Assembly: GCA_020536535.1 (NCBI GenBank)
Contig: JAHLWZ010000800.1
Coordinates: 1-64,000, forward strand
Direction: 5' to 3'
Origin: Pelomyxa schiedti
Taxonomy: Eukaryota > Evosea > Pelobiontida > Pelomyxidae
Length of the DNA: 64,000 nt
Part shown: piece after piece, positions 24,101 to 36,551 of the stretch
Position numbering within the stretch: the first letter of the stretch is position 1
Layout: each line of letters begins with the position of its first letter
Position numbers and translations under genes: made by a program
The notes under the pieces: model-generated
The model's input: the letters and a program-made list of their open reading frames with translations, nothing else
What the model was told of the DNA's origin: nothing
The model's database searches: none

Positions 24101-27100
24101 GATCCATACCATTATCAGATTGTATCAGGGAGCAAGTCCATTCCCGTAAGGTCGTTGTAAGTGAGCCAATAAGCTTTTTCAGGAAATGAGAAGGAAGAAA
24201 AAATGAGTTGCAGCAGGTACATCATGGGTTCCGTCTTGGTCGTAGTCATAAACTGTAATTTTGAAAGATGAATCCAAACCACCAAGAACACCAACACTGA
24301 TATCAAATGGAGCCCAGGTTGGTTGAAGTGTTTTCATATGTATTTCTGATCTATTTAGAGTAAAATTCCAGTTTTTCTTTTGGCCATCCTAGTAAAACCT
24401 GTAAACTGGTATGGAGTTCTTTTCAACAACAAAAAATGGGTCTGATAACCCCGTGGGACCATCCATTCTAGCTAAACCGTGGGCACTACATGTGACACGC
24501 AGAGCTGTTGGAATAACGAGTGCCGGACAGGTTGTTAGAGGTGTGACAGTTTCCACAACAAAGCAGCCACATCTGAGCGTTTTGAGTAAGGGATACAAAT
24601 TGGAGCACGAGAACATACACTGCTCCATCTTTTTTAATTCCTGGTTCTACCCACCACTGCAAATCACGGAAAACAATCGAACTGTGCCCAACAAGTTCAT
24701 GGTTTCCGCCTACCGAAGTAAATTGAGTGAATTTATGAATAAGAACAAACTCTTCTCCCAGTCGTAAACCTGAACAGAGAGAAAAGTTGAGTGTAGAGCT
24801 GAAATTGATGGTTTCATACAGTGATATCTATTGTGTCATCAATGCTACGGAACAAACTAAGAGGTAAATCAAAAGGTTTCCATTTCGGTTCTCGACTTTT
24901 ATGTATAACCTCTGACCTACATGTAGATATGAAATCTACAGTGATTAGAAAAGCATTGAAAAACCTGTAAAGAGTAATTTCCTGGTGAATATTTGGGTCC
25001 ATTTTGTGTATAACAAAGAAGGGATCAGCTGACATAGTTGCTACATCCATGACAGGCAATCTCCGGGCAAAGCAAGCAAGACTGCGAAGTGGTCATAAGG
25101 GAAAGGAACACTGTATTAAACAAACTTAATTGCAGGTGGAAGGGAAAAAGGTGCTGAAATTGCTTTGGGCAGATGTAACACTTGATCAATCGAGAAAGAA
25201 CCTGCCGTGCCACCGTCACTCTTATGGATTGCTGATGTGAACCACCCAAGAGAAATCTCTCTCACAGTGACAGAGAAGGAACCTGCAATTCAGAATAAAC
25301 TGCTGATTTTGAAAGAGTTTAAGGAGTACCAAGTAGTTCGTGATCTCCATCAATCTCCTATTTAATTGTGAAACTTTTATGTCAAAAGACACATGGTACC
25401 CAATCATAGACTTTGAATGTCAGTGTTGTTTCGAGACCACATGCCAAGTCAAGAGTAAAAGAGTGAAATTTTGGGCTTGAGCTTTGTTTGACCACTTCTG
25501 AGCGATACACTTTTGGATTTTGTTATCAAAGGAAAAAAAGAGGCTTCCAGTCCTTACCTTTATGTGGGGCAAAAAGTTCAAAGAATGCATCTATGAAACT
25601 GGTAAATGCACTGACACAGTTTTCATTTTTCTCAAACCTGATTTTTTTATCCCCGCTCCAGCACGTTCTAACTTCCCAATACTGCAGTGCAGTTCAATGG
25701 CAGGGATATTTGCAATAGGAGGAGGGGCTTCACATGGAACAGTGTTTTTGATTCCAAAGGAGCCATTGCTGTCATTACTTGTAAACCATATAGTAACTGA
25801 CATAGATTTTACCAAGTGGACCCCTTTTTGATGACTTGCTCAAACCATGACCACTGTAGCTCACTGAACGGAACTGTCAAACCCCCGATATGGTCGTGTG
25901 TACCATCATTGTCTTTATCATAGACATCTTTTTCCAAATTACATTGTATTTCATAACGTAAGAGTATACCAATAGTAAAAGAATCACTTGCAGAGGTAAG
26001 AAGGTGTAAAGGTAAAACAAATTCTGCCCAGGCCGGTGTAAATTGCTATGAAATGGTATGTATGGAGAATGAGGAATAATGTTACCTTTGGTATTGCTTC
26101 ACTTCGGTAGAGAATAATATTATTTTTCTTCACCTCAAAGAAAGGGTCAACAGACATTGTCAGTGTATCACAGACGGGAAGTTTTCTTGCGTAGCATTGC
26201 ATCCTTATTACTTTTTTAACTCTTCGGTTATAAACTGTCCCCCTTTACCTCACTGCAGGTGGGACTGTAATTTGTCTGAAAGGTACTTCTGGAAGAGGAG
26301 CAACCTTGGAAATGGAGAAGCAGCCTGACGTGGAGCCATTATGCATGATTGCTGTCGAATACCAGCCAAACGTTAATTCTTTGGCCAGACATCTCACCTC
26401 ACCAAGTAGCTCATGGTCCCCTGAAAGCAATGAAGTACACATACACCTTTGTTTTGACTAACCATCTTTATTGTAATCGAAAACCTGGATCACAAGTACA
26501 GTCTCAAGACCTGATGCCAGAGACACGGAGAATGGCTTGAAAGCTGAGAGTAAAGTTCAACAATAAGTGGAAGGTAGGAAAAAGTACTTGGGTTCAGGCT
26601 GTTGGTTACAACCTCAGATTTGTGGACTTAGTTTTTGGTTTTGGTTTTTTTTAGAAACGTGCAAAAAGGCACTGCATAGGTGCATACCCTTTGAGCTAAG
26701 AATAGAGACAGTGAAGAAGGGATCTGTAAACAGTGTTACACAAAGATTCCAGCAGAAGAGTGCTATACCACAACTACCCAGAGGACCATTTGCCCGTACG
26801 AGATTTTCGCAAGAACAGTAAAGTTCAAGGGCTGCTGGAGGTGCTGGTATTCTTCCAGGGGCAACTGGCTATCTTCTTATGAGTTCGATAATAATGTTTT
26901 GTAGGCTTACAGTTATGCTATTCACACACAAAGTACCATGTGTTGAACTATTCTCATAATTAAATAGAAGCGGACCTGAAGGTGAGTATCTGAAGATTCT
27001 TAGATGAGGAAATACCTAAGGAGGCCCATACGTTGATGGATGGAGGGGATATTGAAAAGGTCCCCCTATTAGGAGTTCATACAGTGTTGTTGAATACTTC

Positions 27101-29200
27101 CCAATAATTCTGTGGTCACCTCTCTTTTCCCAGTCATACACGATCTAAATATGTTACAAACCCCAAAAAAGTATCATGAGATTCTACCAGTGAAAATATC
27201 CCAAAGAGGCCATTTACACTCTTAACAGAGAGGGTGAATGGTGTGAAATCAGGATTATTGTTGTTGGAAATGTGTTCTGATCGATAAAGAAGTTCATTAC
27301 CAACTCTGACTTCAAAAAAAGGATCAGCTTTTTCCTAACAGAAATTCATGAGACACAAAACAACCAAGGTAATACAACAAGAGATCCTGGAATTGATAGT
27401 TTTCTGGCAGATGAGGTGATTTCAAAGGCTTCAGCAGTTGAATCGTAGGGAGGATTGAATGTTGTTTGTTGAACAAGGTTTTCAAAAATGAGATTTCCAG
27501 TGCTGCTAAAGCATTAGCGGAATCCTATAGTACTTTCATGCAGTGGAACGACCTTGAGGAACCATGCTTAAGACTGGCATTTTTGTTGGGCCACCGGAAC
27601 AACATCCAAGTACTCACTAATGTACTTCCAATTAATTTATGGGAACCTTCTGTGTCGAAAGTATAGACATCCACCTGGACAAAGGTGAGCCATCAAAATG
27701 ATTACATTTTGGTTATAACCTTTAAGGGCTCCTTTGGAGAGCTGTTCCATAGAGATGATGGTAACGTGAAGGCAGCCCAGGAAGGTGTTGATGTATTCTG
27801 GCAGATCTCTGAGCGATATACACTTGTGGTTTTAGTTGAAAGTACAAAGAAGGGATCTGAAGGTAATCTCAGAAGTTTCTTGGATCAACAGGTAAATACC
27901 AAGTCTTTTGGATAACAAATCCTTTTTCAATCCAGACCCAGTTACTTTAAATGTCCATGCATATGGATCGGCACTGAGAAGTGCCAATGACCCAACTGGT
28001 GTAACTGAATTGACATAAAATAGTCCAGAGTTCCCAGAGAGCTTTCTTATTGGAACTGAGGGGATAAAATAACAGAAAGAAAAATACTTTTTTGAGGGGT
28101 TGACCAAAGTGTAAGGAAAAGGGAACTTGAGTAAGTTGAGGGGAGTTGTACAACGACCAATCTCCTCACAATCGCCATCATCATCAAAATCAAAAATGGT
28201 AATAGTAATTTCAGTGTTCCAACCTGAAGCTAATTGGCAAATTTGAATGGGAAAGGTGAAATACCTGAAGGGAGTTCTCTTACATCAAGTTCAAAAGGAG
28301 CCCAAGTGGGATCAAGAGACTTGCGTATTATCTCACTTTTGAAAAGAACATCACCATTTGACAGGGTGATAACAAAGAAAGGATCACTTTTCCCAAGGGG
28401 TCCATCCTTCTTTTCCAAATTTTTTGCCCTGAAGCTAAATCTACCCATATTTGAGCACAGGGGAAAAAAGAATTCAGGCACACGAGTAAGCAGGAGGATC
28501 AGGAGGAATTGGAGTAACAAGAGCTGTTGCAGCAGCAACTACTATCTGGCCCTCTCTCTTGCCTTTTTTATTGACCAAATCCATAGCTCTGTTGACTTCC
28601 ACAAGCATTCGTACCTTGAAGATTCCTAAAAAACAAAGGAATAGAATTCGACCAGTACCTCCACAGTGGCATATCCCATATAGTCAAAACTACCATCAGC
28701 ATCCCACTATGTAGTGTATCACATATAACTACACTTTAAAAGAAATAACATACATCCCAGCACTCAATCTTCACTGTACCACTTGGTCCACCAACTTCAT
28801 GCAACCACAGTGTGAATTCTGCCCACTCTTTTCACCAAATAAAGAGAGTGGAAAAACTCATATCAGTGTAAAGTTGAAAAAATTAAAAAAAAAACAAACC
28901 AGGATCGAGTGTTTTCATTATGACCTCAGATCGATATACAGTGGTATTAGTGTCTGGGTGCTTGATCACAAAGAATGGATCTATTTAACCAATAAATTGA
29001 CCAACCAATACCATGACATTTAGTAGACACCCCTTTAGGGTTTTCTTATTCATAATTGAAGAAGAAAGATATTAGGACTCAAAAATCGAAAACAGACCAC
29101 TCTTAGAAAATAGACCAGAGTCCATTTTGGGTAATCGTTTGCCATGCAACGTGAGCTTGATGGCCGTGTTGGTTTCACGTCGTTGGTCACCAACTACACC
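15132..29200 (-). CDS. Giant protein of about 25 tandem copine-type C2 domains (5' end unresolved)
   Basis: Read on the minus strand, the same unit recurs about every 550 bp for 14 kb. Each unit has an entry strand (such as KLAARDLNGKS), an intron, DPFFVV, YRSEVI, LNPxWxPF, an acidic strand (VWDWD or YDYDxDGxHD), LIG and LREW, then a linker with FxIDKV. This is the pattern of the copine second C2 domain, a Ca2+/phospholipid-binding module. YRSEV-type motifs fall near 28930, 28340, 27815, 27280, 26615, 26105, 25500, 24915, 24350, 23775, 23105, 22560, 22025, 21485, 20950, 20420, 19905, 19385, 18835, 18220, 17655, 17120, 16600, about 16000 and 15550. The last unit is followed by HSGTLTVKVLG and a TGA at 15132-15134; no vWA domain follows as in true copines. 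The first confident exon begins at 29200 (KLTLHGKRLP). Its initiator ATG was not found. Several units have degenerate Asp residues. A membrane-binding scaffold is the likely role. Confidence 0.8.
15500..29000 (-). repeat. Tandem ~550-bp C2-encoding repeat array, about 25 units
   Basis: The coding unit of the giant C2 gene repeats with near-constant spacing. The units are diverged at DNA level but keep the order entry strand, phase-1 intron, DPFF, YRSEV and WDWD. An intron at the GKS/DPFF junction can be read in the units checked near 29020, 18320 and 17770. Units at 21-23 kb resemble each other most (for example DPFFVV, LYRSEVIHSN and FTVSVWDWD), suggesting more recent duplication there. Confidence 0.8.
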
Positions 29201-29651
29201 CTGAACACATGCCAAAAAACGAAAGTTAGAGCGTTCGTAGTACGACCTTCAACTGGGCCAGAATTGCCCACACAACAACACAGAGGGAACAAAAAAAAAA
29301 AAAAGGGGGTTGGGGCTGCTTGCCCGGTGGCTGGCCATCTCTTTGCAATTCTTTTGGTTACGAGGGTTCAGAGGCGCTTTTCCTATTCGAGAGATCAACA
29401 GGGACGAAGTTCAGGATTGTCGGTTGGCCGTGAAAGACAACGAAACTGCGAGGACCACGGAGAGGTCATAGGATATTCTGCTCCACCACCTGCTAACAAC
29501 GATGTATTTCTCTTTACGCCCTGACAACAACAAAGAAACAGTCTCTTATGAATGTTTGAGGCGGTATAAAATCATCTTTTCTTGTTCTTGCACTGTCAAG
29601 TGTATGTAGAACATTTCAATTGGGTGTTCACTTCGAGAATTTTAAGAAGCT

Positions 29652-32150
29652 CTAGGTGAATTGCATGCCTTCACATGGTCCCCCTTCGCCAAAGTGGTTT
29701 CCCTAGTCAGTGTGGTTAAACACTCCTTTGGTGTTGGAGGAGACTTACATCATAATTACCAAGACAAAGCCAGCAGAATTGATGGGAACAACTTCGGCAC
29801 GTCCTACTGGTGTCAGTTTTGTGAAAACCAATCTTTTGTACATACATATGATTGCACCCACCTGGGTTAGGGTTATTTCACCCAAAGAAAACAAATAGCA
29901 AACGCACCATTTTTTTCGATTGCACAGTGGCACCTTGGGCACGGTTTTGAGTGTGTCCGGGCCCACTCAGTGAATTTGCTGTCCGCTTCTGTATTTTCCT
30001 CTGATAAGAGGTTAATATAAAAAAAAACTAGTGGTTGGAACTACGTTTCCATTGCTGCCACTGTTCACAAGATAGATCAATATGCCACTCTTCTTTGCAA
30101 TGGGTACAAAACGTGAAGCGGCACCTGGGATTAGTGCATCGGGCCATTCTTCCCCCCGACACTTCAAAAATTATCACATTGTCATTTTCTAGAGAGGAAG
30201 CCTACCGATCATGGCATTGCCACAGTCTGGTTTAGGGCACCACCTGACAAAATTTGAGATTGGAACAATATAGAATGAAGCTTCAACTTCACATCTGGCA
30301 TAGAATCAAGTGCTGAATGTAATGAGAACTTTTCATATTTTTGATATAATTCTTCATCAACAATCTGCTTGACCTCTGATGGGCTGACGGTTCCCTTGCA
30401 AGTTGGGTCTGGGCACTACCAATTTTAGAAATAAAGATAATGAAATCGGGATAGTTACTCTGAGTAGCGTTGTTCCAGAGTTAATGTTCGTTGTGCAGAA
30501 ATCTCGCATACACTGAAAGATAATGAGGATGACCAAGCAGAGAAAATGCATACCGGAATGCAGTAGCGATGGAAGCACCCATCCAGTGTATATAATTCGG
30601 ACATCTTTACATCTGTGAAACAAATTGGGCATAGGTATGTGCGTGACATCAGCTTTTTCTCTCGTTCTGCCTGCTCTATTGCTGCCTCCTGGGCTGCTTT
30701 TTCATTCGCCTTTCTTGCCTTCAATGCATCTCTCCTAAAGAAGTTTATACTAAGGACGACGTAACGTACGAACCAACGCTCAGCAGCAGCAGAAAGCAAG
30801 TTAGTCTGTACAGGCGGTGTAACCACAGGGGTAGCACCTAACGAAGACACTAGCGGGGTAGGTGCAGGCGTGGATGTTGGTGCTGGGGCCACGCTTGGAG
30901 AGGATGTAATGTTCGGCTGGGTAATATACTGTTGCCCACGCTATAAAAAACCTGCAATAAGTATACTGGTAGAGACTTTTTAGGAGAAACCTGCATCATT
31001 GCAAGTCTAACACGTAGGTTGCTCAATTCCCGTTCAAGAACTGAAATGCTTACCTCCTTGGCTTGGAGGGTGGTTTCAGCATTCAAAGCTCTTTGCTTCC
31101 AGTAATCTAGAGATTCCTAGATGTGTGTTGAAATTGATTTCAGGAAACGGTTCTTACCTCAGGCATTGCTACTGGGGTTGCAAGAGCTTCTGTGCTTGTG
31201 ACAGTAGTGGGTGTGGTCTGTGCTGGTGTTGGTGTAGATGGTGTAGGTATCTGCGCTGATTGTAACTTCCTTATAGCCATCTGGGCGTCTCTTTGTTATT
31301 TAGGTGACAGCAAAAATGTATTTCAGTGTTGGAACCTGGCTCGACGGTTTTCAATCTCCCATTCATGTTTCACTGCCTCTCGTATACAAATGATGCTTGG
31401 CTCTATACTGAGCCAATTTCCATCAACATTCACAAGGTTTTCTATTACGAGTCCTTGAGGACCCTCCCCAGATGCCATGAACTCGACCAAAGCGTTTTTC
31501 GTCCTTCCTTTTGGATACCTACGAACAAAGTGAGTATAAGGGCATCAAGTAGGTTCCGCAGTACAAGATGTCCACCCCACATAGACGAACCATTTTACAT
31601 TGCGGACTCCATGTGGAACCACAAACAGTGCCTCCAACTGAGCTCTGGTGGTCCTGGGATGAACATTCTTCACCAATATAGTGCGTTCCATCTCGTCAGC
31701 ATACTGAGACCTGTCGCCAACAGAATTACTTGCTCCCTCAGACAACACAGATGACAAAGTCAACGCAGGACGAGAGACGCCGCCAACTTCCGCCACAGAA
31801 GACGACGGAGACAAAGACAAATTGCCATATGAAACGGCACTAGAAGGGGGGATAGATGCAGCCGTCGTATTTGACGTGTCATACGCAGATCCGCCGCTAA
31901 CAGGATAGGAAGGTGCAGTTGCCGTAGGAGATGAGGAAAGCGGAGGGGCAGAAGGAGACGGGGTTGGATCTTCGTTGTCCGTTGTTTGGGAAGGAGATCC
32001 CAGCACCAGGCTCCCACTGCGCTTAAGTAGCCACATTTCTCTTGCTTTTTGAAGTGCTGTAGTCGTCGGGGGTTAGGAAACAGAAAAAACAATAACAAAG
32101 GTATTGGAGCCGGGTAATTAAGTTGCTGGCCAGCAACACCAACCTGCCAT
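29652..32150 (-). CDS. RBR-type E3 ubiquitin ligase with N-terminal RRM
   Basis: A RING1-IBR-RING2 ligase of the ariadne/parkin class. The start MAAL spans a 7-nt first exon (32150-32144) and an 87-nt intron. A Pro/Ser/Thr-rich head leads to an RRM-like strand (RTILVKNVHP), then a coiled coil (about 31000-31090) and a basic helical stretch. RING1 reads CPICFTDVKMSELYTLDGCF and continues through CMRDFC. The IBR has CPKPDCGNAMIG and CTNPRCRFTFCTHCKEEWH. RING2 has CPRCHCAIEKNGGCNHM, whose GGC supplies the catalytic cysteine, then CRSC and FCWLCLGNYD. A last short exon ends FGEGGPCEGMQFT with a TAG at 29652-29654. The RBR part is certain. Combination with an RRM is unusual and rests on hand-joined exons. 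Confidence 0.82.
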
Positions 32151-32342
32151 CGCCGAAGTGTTACCAGTACTGGTCGTTGCTTTTCACGTTTCGCCTCAGA
32201 TATTTCCGAGAACAAGATTGTCCCGTAGAAACGACTTGGAAATTATCACTTGGAGAATCACAAAAGAAAGAACATCATAAGCGAGATTCAACAAAAGTGC
32301 CTGGTGTTATTAGAGCAAATGTAGAACTTACAATCAGTAACA
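32151..32342. promoter_or_regulatory. Divergent region between RBR ligase and hAT-derived gene
   Basis: About 190 bases lie between opposed start codons and must hold both promoters. The true start of the plus-strand gene could be the in-frame ATG at 32403 rather than 32343, which would widen the region. No defined motif was seen. Confidence 0.4.
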
Positions 32343-35042
32343 GTGCTCAAGCTACCAAGTCGTCCTTCGAAGGACATTCACATTCATCAACCAAACCCCA
32401 ACATGAAACCAACACCGAACGTACTCCCCAGAAGCACATGTATCAAAACACCCGACAAATCCCATAATGGCGGCCGACCACGCGTCATTCTCGAGCCCCC
32501 TTTCAACGCCAACACCACCGCCTCCACCCGAGATCATACACAAACAACAACAACAAAAGCAGCAGCAACAACCGAAGCCCCACGCGATGTAGATGCAGAC
32601 GGCGGCGCTAATAGTGCCGATGGCGGCGTCGGCGTCGGTGTTGGTGCCGTTGATGCCGCAGGCGGTGGGCCAGCGCAGGCGCACCGAGACGGCCGCGTCA
32701 AGGGGGAGAAAATGTCGCCGAAAGGCCAGTCGCGCACGCCCAAGGTGGAGCCGGGCGACCCCGGCGGCGGCGGCGGCGGCGACTCGGCCGGCTGCGCGAG
32801 GCAGCCAGGCGCGCCGAGGGCCCAGACGAGCATGATGAGCTCGTGGTCTCTCGGCTCTCCGCCGCAGAGCGGGGCCAGCAGGAACGCCTCCCCTGGCCTG
32901 CTTCCGCCTCTCCCTGCCTTTGATGGTTGTATGATTGGTAGGACGTTGTGCTCTTCTGACTCGAGTTTAGTTCCACTTGGCCTGCAGAGCTCGTTGGGTT
33001 CTCTGATGAACTTGCCAAGTTTACCGCACTTGAAAACAAACACGAACGAGGCACCACCACTGAGCACAACCAGCACGTCCAGCAGCACGTCGACATCGCA
33101 GCACCAAAAACCACCTTCAGCTTTCAACGGGGAATCAACTCTGCCAACAGGAAAGCGTGGGCCACAGTCATGGTCACCAGCCCTCAATTACTTTGAGGAA
33201 ACAATTGTTCGTGGAGAAAAGAAGAGGCAATGCAAGCTTACAATTCGGGGGACAAACCAACGTTGCACAAAGACATACTCACCTAACACTAGCTCAACTA
33301 ATCTTTGGTATTTATAATGTTGTATCGCACAAAAGCTTATGTATTTTCAGTGCACATTTGAGACATGCACACGACATGAAAGAAGCTGATATCTCCCCAT
33401 CTGAAAAACCCATCACTGAACCTAAAAGAGCAAAGAAAACGACTAAAAGTGCTTCCACTGGAACCCTTATTGATGGTGTGACTGCCGCAGAACTCGAGGT
33501 TTCTTGTGGTACAATTTAATTTCATCATTAATTCTTAGGCTACATTGGGTTTGATAATGTCTGGTACACCTCTCTCGGAGGTTCAAAATCCTTGGTTTCG
33601 TAATGCCTTTATGATTCGTAGTGAATTCAAGAATATCACTGAAGAAAAGGTTTATTGAAAATGTAACCTTGCTTTACTCACTTAAATAGTTGCACGTTTT
33701 CACTGAAAAGATACACAAGGCCATCCTCCAAAAACTGCATTCTTTGGTAGCTGAAAGGCCTGTATCCGTATCGTTCGATTGTGGAACGGACCCAACCGAC
33801 AATATGTTAGTTGCGTGTTGTGTAAATGTGGATGGAACTTCATTCCTTTGGAAGTTGGGTAACTTCACTAGAGGGGCAGCGGCAACGGAATTTAAGCATT
33901 TAATTTCCGAATGTTTTCATGAACTCGAGTTAGCCAATGCTACAGTCATTAGTGTTACATGTGAAGCTGCTGAGTTAAGTGGTTTGCATGAAGCTCTGTC
34001 ATCTGACTCCTCAGTTCTCAATATTTGTTGTAATGCACTGTGGACTGAGCTGGCCGAGAAAGCTTTACTGCAGTCTTGCCCTCCATTGAATGCAGTTATA
34101 ACAAAGTGTGAAGATATTGCTGATCAGATCAAGAACAGCGACGAGAAGAGGAGTAAACTACAAGAACTCCAGAAAGCACTTGGACAGCCTTGCCTAAAGC
34201 TTGTTGTTTCAAACAGCACCAAGAAGTTCTGGGCCCATCCTTTGCTCTGTGGGAGAATTCTAGAACTTACAACAGCACTTACCACAATGGAGCTCGCACC
34301 CCCCGCCCAACTCGACAAAGTTGTTTCTTTGCTCAAACCATTCCAGCAGGCAATAGACATCTGCCAAAAAGAAAGTGGAAGCATTTTGGACAATGCTCGC
34401 ACATATTACCTCTTGAAAGAAATTGCCAGGCAAGTCTGTGAACTATGGCCTGAATGCGCACACTCTGTAGAAGAAACAATGAATACTGTGTTCTCCAAGT
34501 TCCTTTCCTGTGGCATATCACATCTAGCCTGTTGTCTGCTACCTGGTACGAAACTTGGCTGGACCGTGAGCATTCCCGATTACCAAGAAGGCGTGAAGGA
34601 GCTACATCATCTAGTGGAAACCCAATTTCCACGGTGGAAAGCCAGGAGCTTGCTACCTGTTACCTCAGCATCGCCGGCAACCACACTGTATACCGACTTA
34701 CTCAGCCAACTTGGGGAACATGTGCACCAAGGGAATACATTCCTACACGACCTTGCAAAGGAGGACCCTACAATTTCCTGCAAGAAATTCTGGTGTGCAG
34801 CAATTGGGTCTTTTCCGCAGCTTTCGGACCTCGCCTTGCTACTTTGTAGTGTTGGCACTCCGGACTCTGACTGTGAGAGGATATTCTCCTGGGAGGGATT
34901 TCAATGTAATGAGCCAAGTGATGCAGTTTCACAGCCCCTTGTTGGAAAAATGCTGTTTATTTTCGCGAACTTTGAAAAAGTGTTCAAATCAATGGCCCAC
35001 CCACAACCCCCTGTTGTTGTAGAACTCGACTACGATGAGTAA
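32343..35042 (+). CDS. hAT-transposase-derived protein with BED finger (probably domesticated)
   Basis: A long low-complexity head rich in Thr, Gly and Pro (GC-rich at 32600-32900) precedes a BED-type zinc finger split by an intron. It reads CKLTIRGTNQRC, then SPNTSSTNL, then HLRHAHDM. Next comes a hAT transposase-like body: a first catalytic-type Asp in VSFDCGTDPTDN and a C-terminal dimerisation region (FWCAAIGSFPQLSDLALLLC, then DCERIFS). The position where active hAT enzymes have TxDN reads VTCEAAEL, so the second Asp is missing. The gene has several short introns and no terminal inverted repeats were seen. This points to a host gene captured from a hAT element, perhaps a DNA-binding regulator. 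The start (32343 or 32403) is uncertain. It ends with a TAA at 35040. Confidence 0.78.
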
Positions 35043-35139
35043 AAAATAAAAATAGGAGAGTTTTAAAAATAAACACAGAGTGCTTTTTATGAAATAATAA
35101 ACATGTACACAGGCAGAAAATTCGGTTTCCAAAACCAAA

Positions 35140-36207
35140 TCAACAGCATGAGTGTGGTGTATTTACGCGGTCTGCTTCTAGTCTAACTCCCTCCATTTCT
35201 GGGTAAGTCCTGCAGAAAGTGTAAGTGAAAGTCAGTAACTCGAGTGAGGAACACACTCTTCTCTACGGTTTAAAATCGTGTTTGCAACTGTCTGAAAGGC
35301 ATTGTCAACATTATTCCCCGTCAAGGCACTTGTCTTGAAGAAAAGATAAGAAAAGGCAGACAGCAAAATCTCGGGGAAAAACCTCATAATAAGGTATATT
35401 CCCTGTTACAGTACACCAGGATTCTGCCATTTGTCTGGTTACCTGTCGTTTGTTGGGTTGCACTCTCGATGTGGGTAGGTACTATTCTTCTCTCTGTAGC
35501 ATCAGTCTTGTTTCCAAAGAGGATGCAGGGGGGGATTGTTTTATCCTGTGAAGAGAGAAATGCCCCATACCACTGATCCATAGAATTAAAGGTCTCTTGG
35601 TCAGTGACGTCAAAAACCAGGACACAACAGTCAGCACCTTCAGAAATGATGTGATGATGATTTCGTTTTTGGCAAGAAACCTTTCCAGAACGAGGCGGTC
35701 ATACATTGGAATCTGTGAGGAAGAGTTTACAGAAGCAACAAGCAGAGGGGGAAAAAAAAAAAGTTACCTTTCTTGCCCAGCTGTGTCCCATATCTGCACG
35801 CAATGAGAAAAACTTCACAGATTATAACCATCACCTGAAGGCTAACTTGCCTATCGCCCACCACTAGTTTCTTGAAAGGTAGATGAAATGAGCACCAAAA
35901 GACAAGGGAAGGAGAAAGAAACCTTTGTGAGAACATCAACACCAACAGTATTCTTCTCGTGTATGTTGACAGCGTTTGTCACATATCTTTTCAAAATAAC
36001 CAAGACAAACAGGAGCAGAAAAAAAAGACAAAAAAAAGGAAAACCTCTTCATCAAAGTTGTCTTGCCAACTCTTGGAAAGATAAGATAAGTTAACGGTTA
36101 AAATGGCAACAACGAACCAACCAACAACAAGAAGCAACTTACGATCTTGGACCAATCAAAACGACTTTGAGTAACACCGCACGTGTTGGGGTAGACGATG
36201 CACTCAT
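35140..36207 (-). CDS. Rab7-like small GTPase
   Basis: A small GTPase assembled from about eight short exons. Motifs in order: P-loop GPRSVGKTT (split by an intron), switch I region NTVGVDVLT, WDTAGQER (split by an intron), VLVFDVTDQETF, NKTD and ETSALTG. The stretch NIPYYETSALTGNNVDNAFQ resembles Rab7. The tail ends NTPHSCC, a double-cysteine geranylgeranylation signal, with TGA at 35140-35142. The start MSASSTPTRA at 36207 is the only ATG that leads into the P-loop strand (VLLKVVLIG). Rab7 controls late endosome-lysosome fusion. Identity as Rab7 rather than a neighbouring Rab needs a tree. All nucleotide-binding motifs are intact, unlike the degenerate Rab-like gene at 45-46 kb. Confidence 0.88.
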
Positions 36208-36551
36208 CGAGTGTAAGTTTCGGAAATGAGCTTTCAAATCAAGATTATTTTCCGATTACATGCAGCTACCCGGGGATTGATGTCACTTACTTATCAACGG
36301 GGACCATTGAACTGCAGAATAACAATTTATTTTACGTCCATCATCACCCTGACCCTGAACGAAGATGATGTGGATGACTTTCAGAGTCCGCCGATCTCTT
36401 TCGCTGCAATCTTGTTTTTTTTTTTTTTTTTTGACAAGGCATTAGTTGCCTGGGAACACTACAGGCATGGCGGCGCGCGCAAAAAGGAAAAAGGACTATA
36501 AAAAAGAGACACGCTACTTGGCGGGACCACGGTGCCGTAGATCTGGGTGCC
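36208..36551. promoter_or_regulatory. Divergent intergenic region, Rab7-like / serine palmitoyltransferase
   Basis: About 340 bases separate the opposed starts of the Rab7-like and SPT genes. They contain a run of 18 T (about 36415-36432) and GC-rich sequence near 36465-36485. Nothing coding was recognised. Shared promoter function is inferred only from layout. Confidence 0.45.

Noticed and set aside
15500-29000. CRISPR or satellite explanation for the regular 550-bp spacing
   Set aside because: The units share protein motifs, not long DNA identity, and have introns. They are coding duplications.
29144-29524. Plus-strand 126-codon frame between the C2 and RBR genes
   Set aside because: It overlaps the first recognised C2 exon on the minus strand, includes an A-run, and shows no domain.
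32343-35042. Intact active hAT transposon
   Set aside because: No terminal inverted repeats or target-site duplications were visible, introns are present, and one catalytic Asp site is lost.
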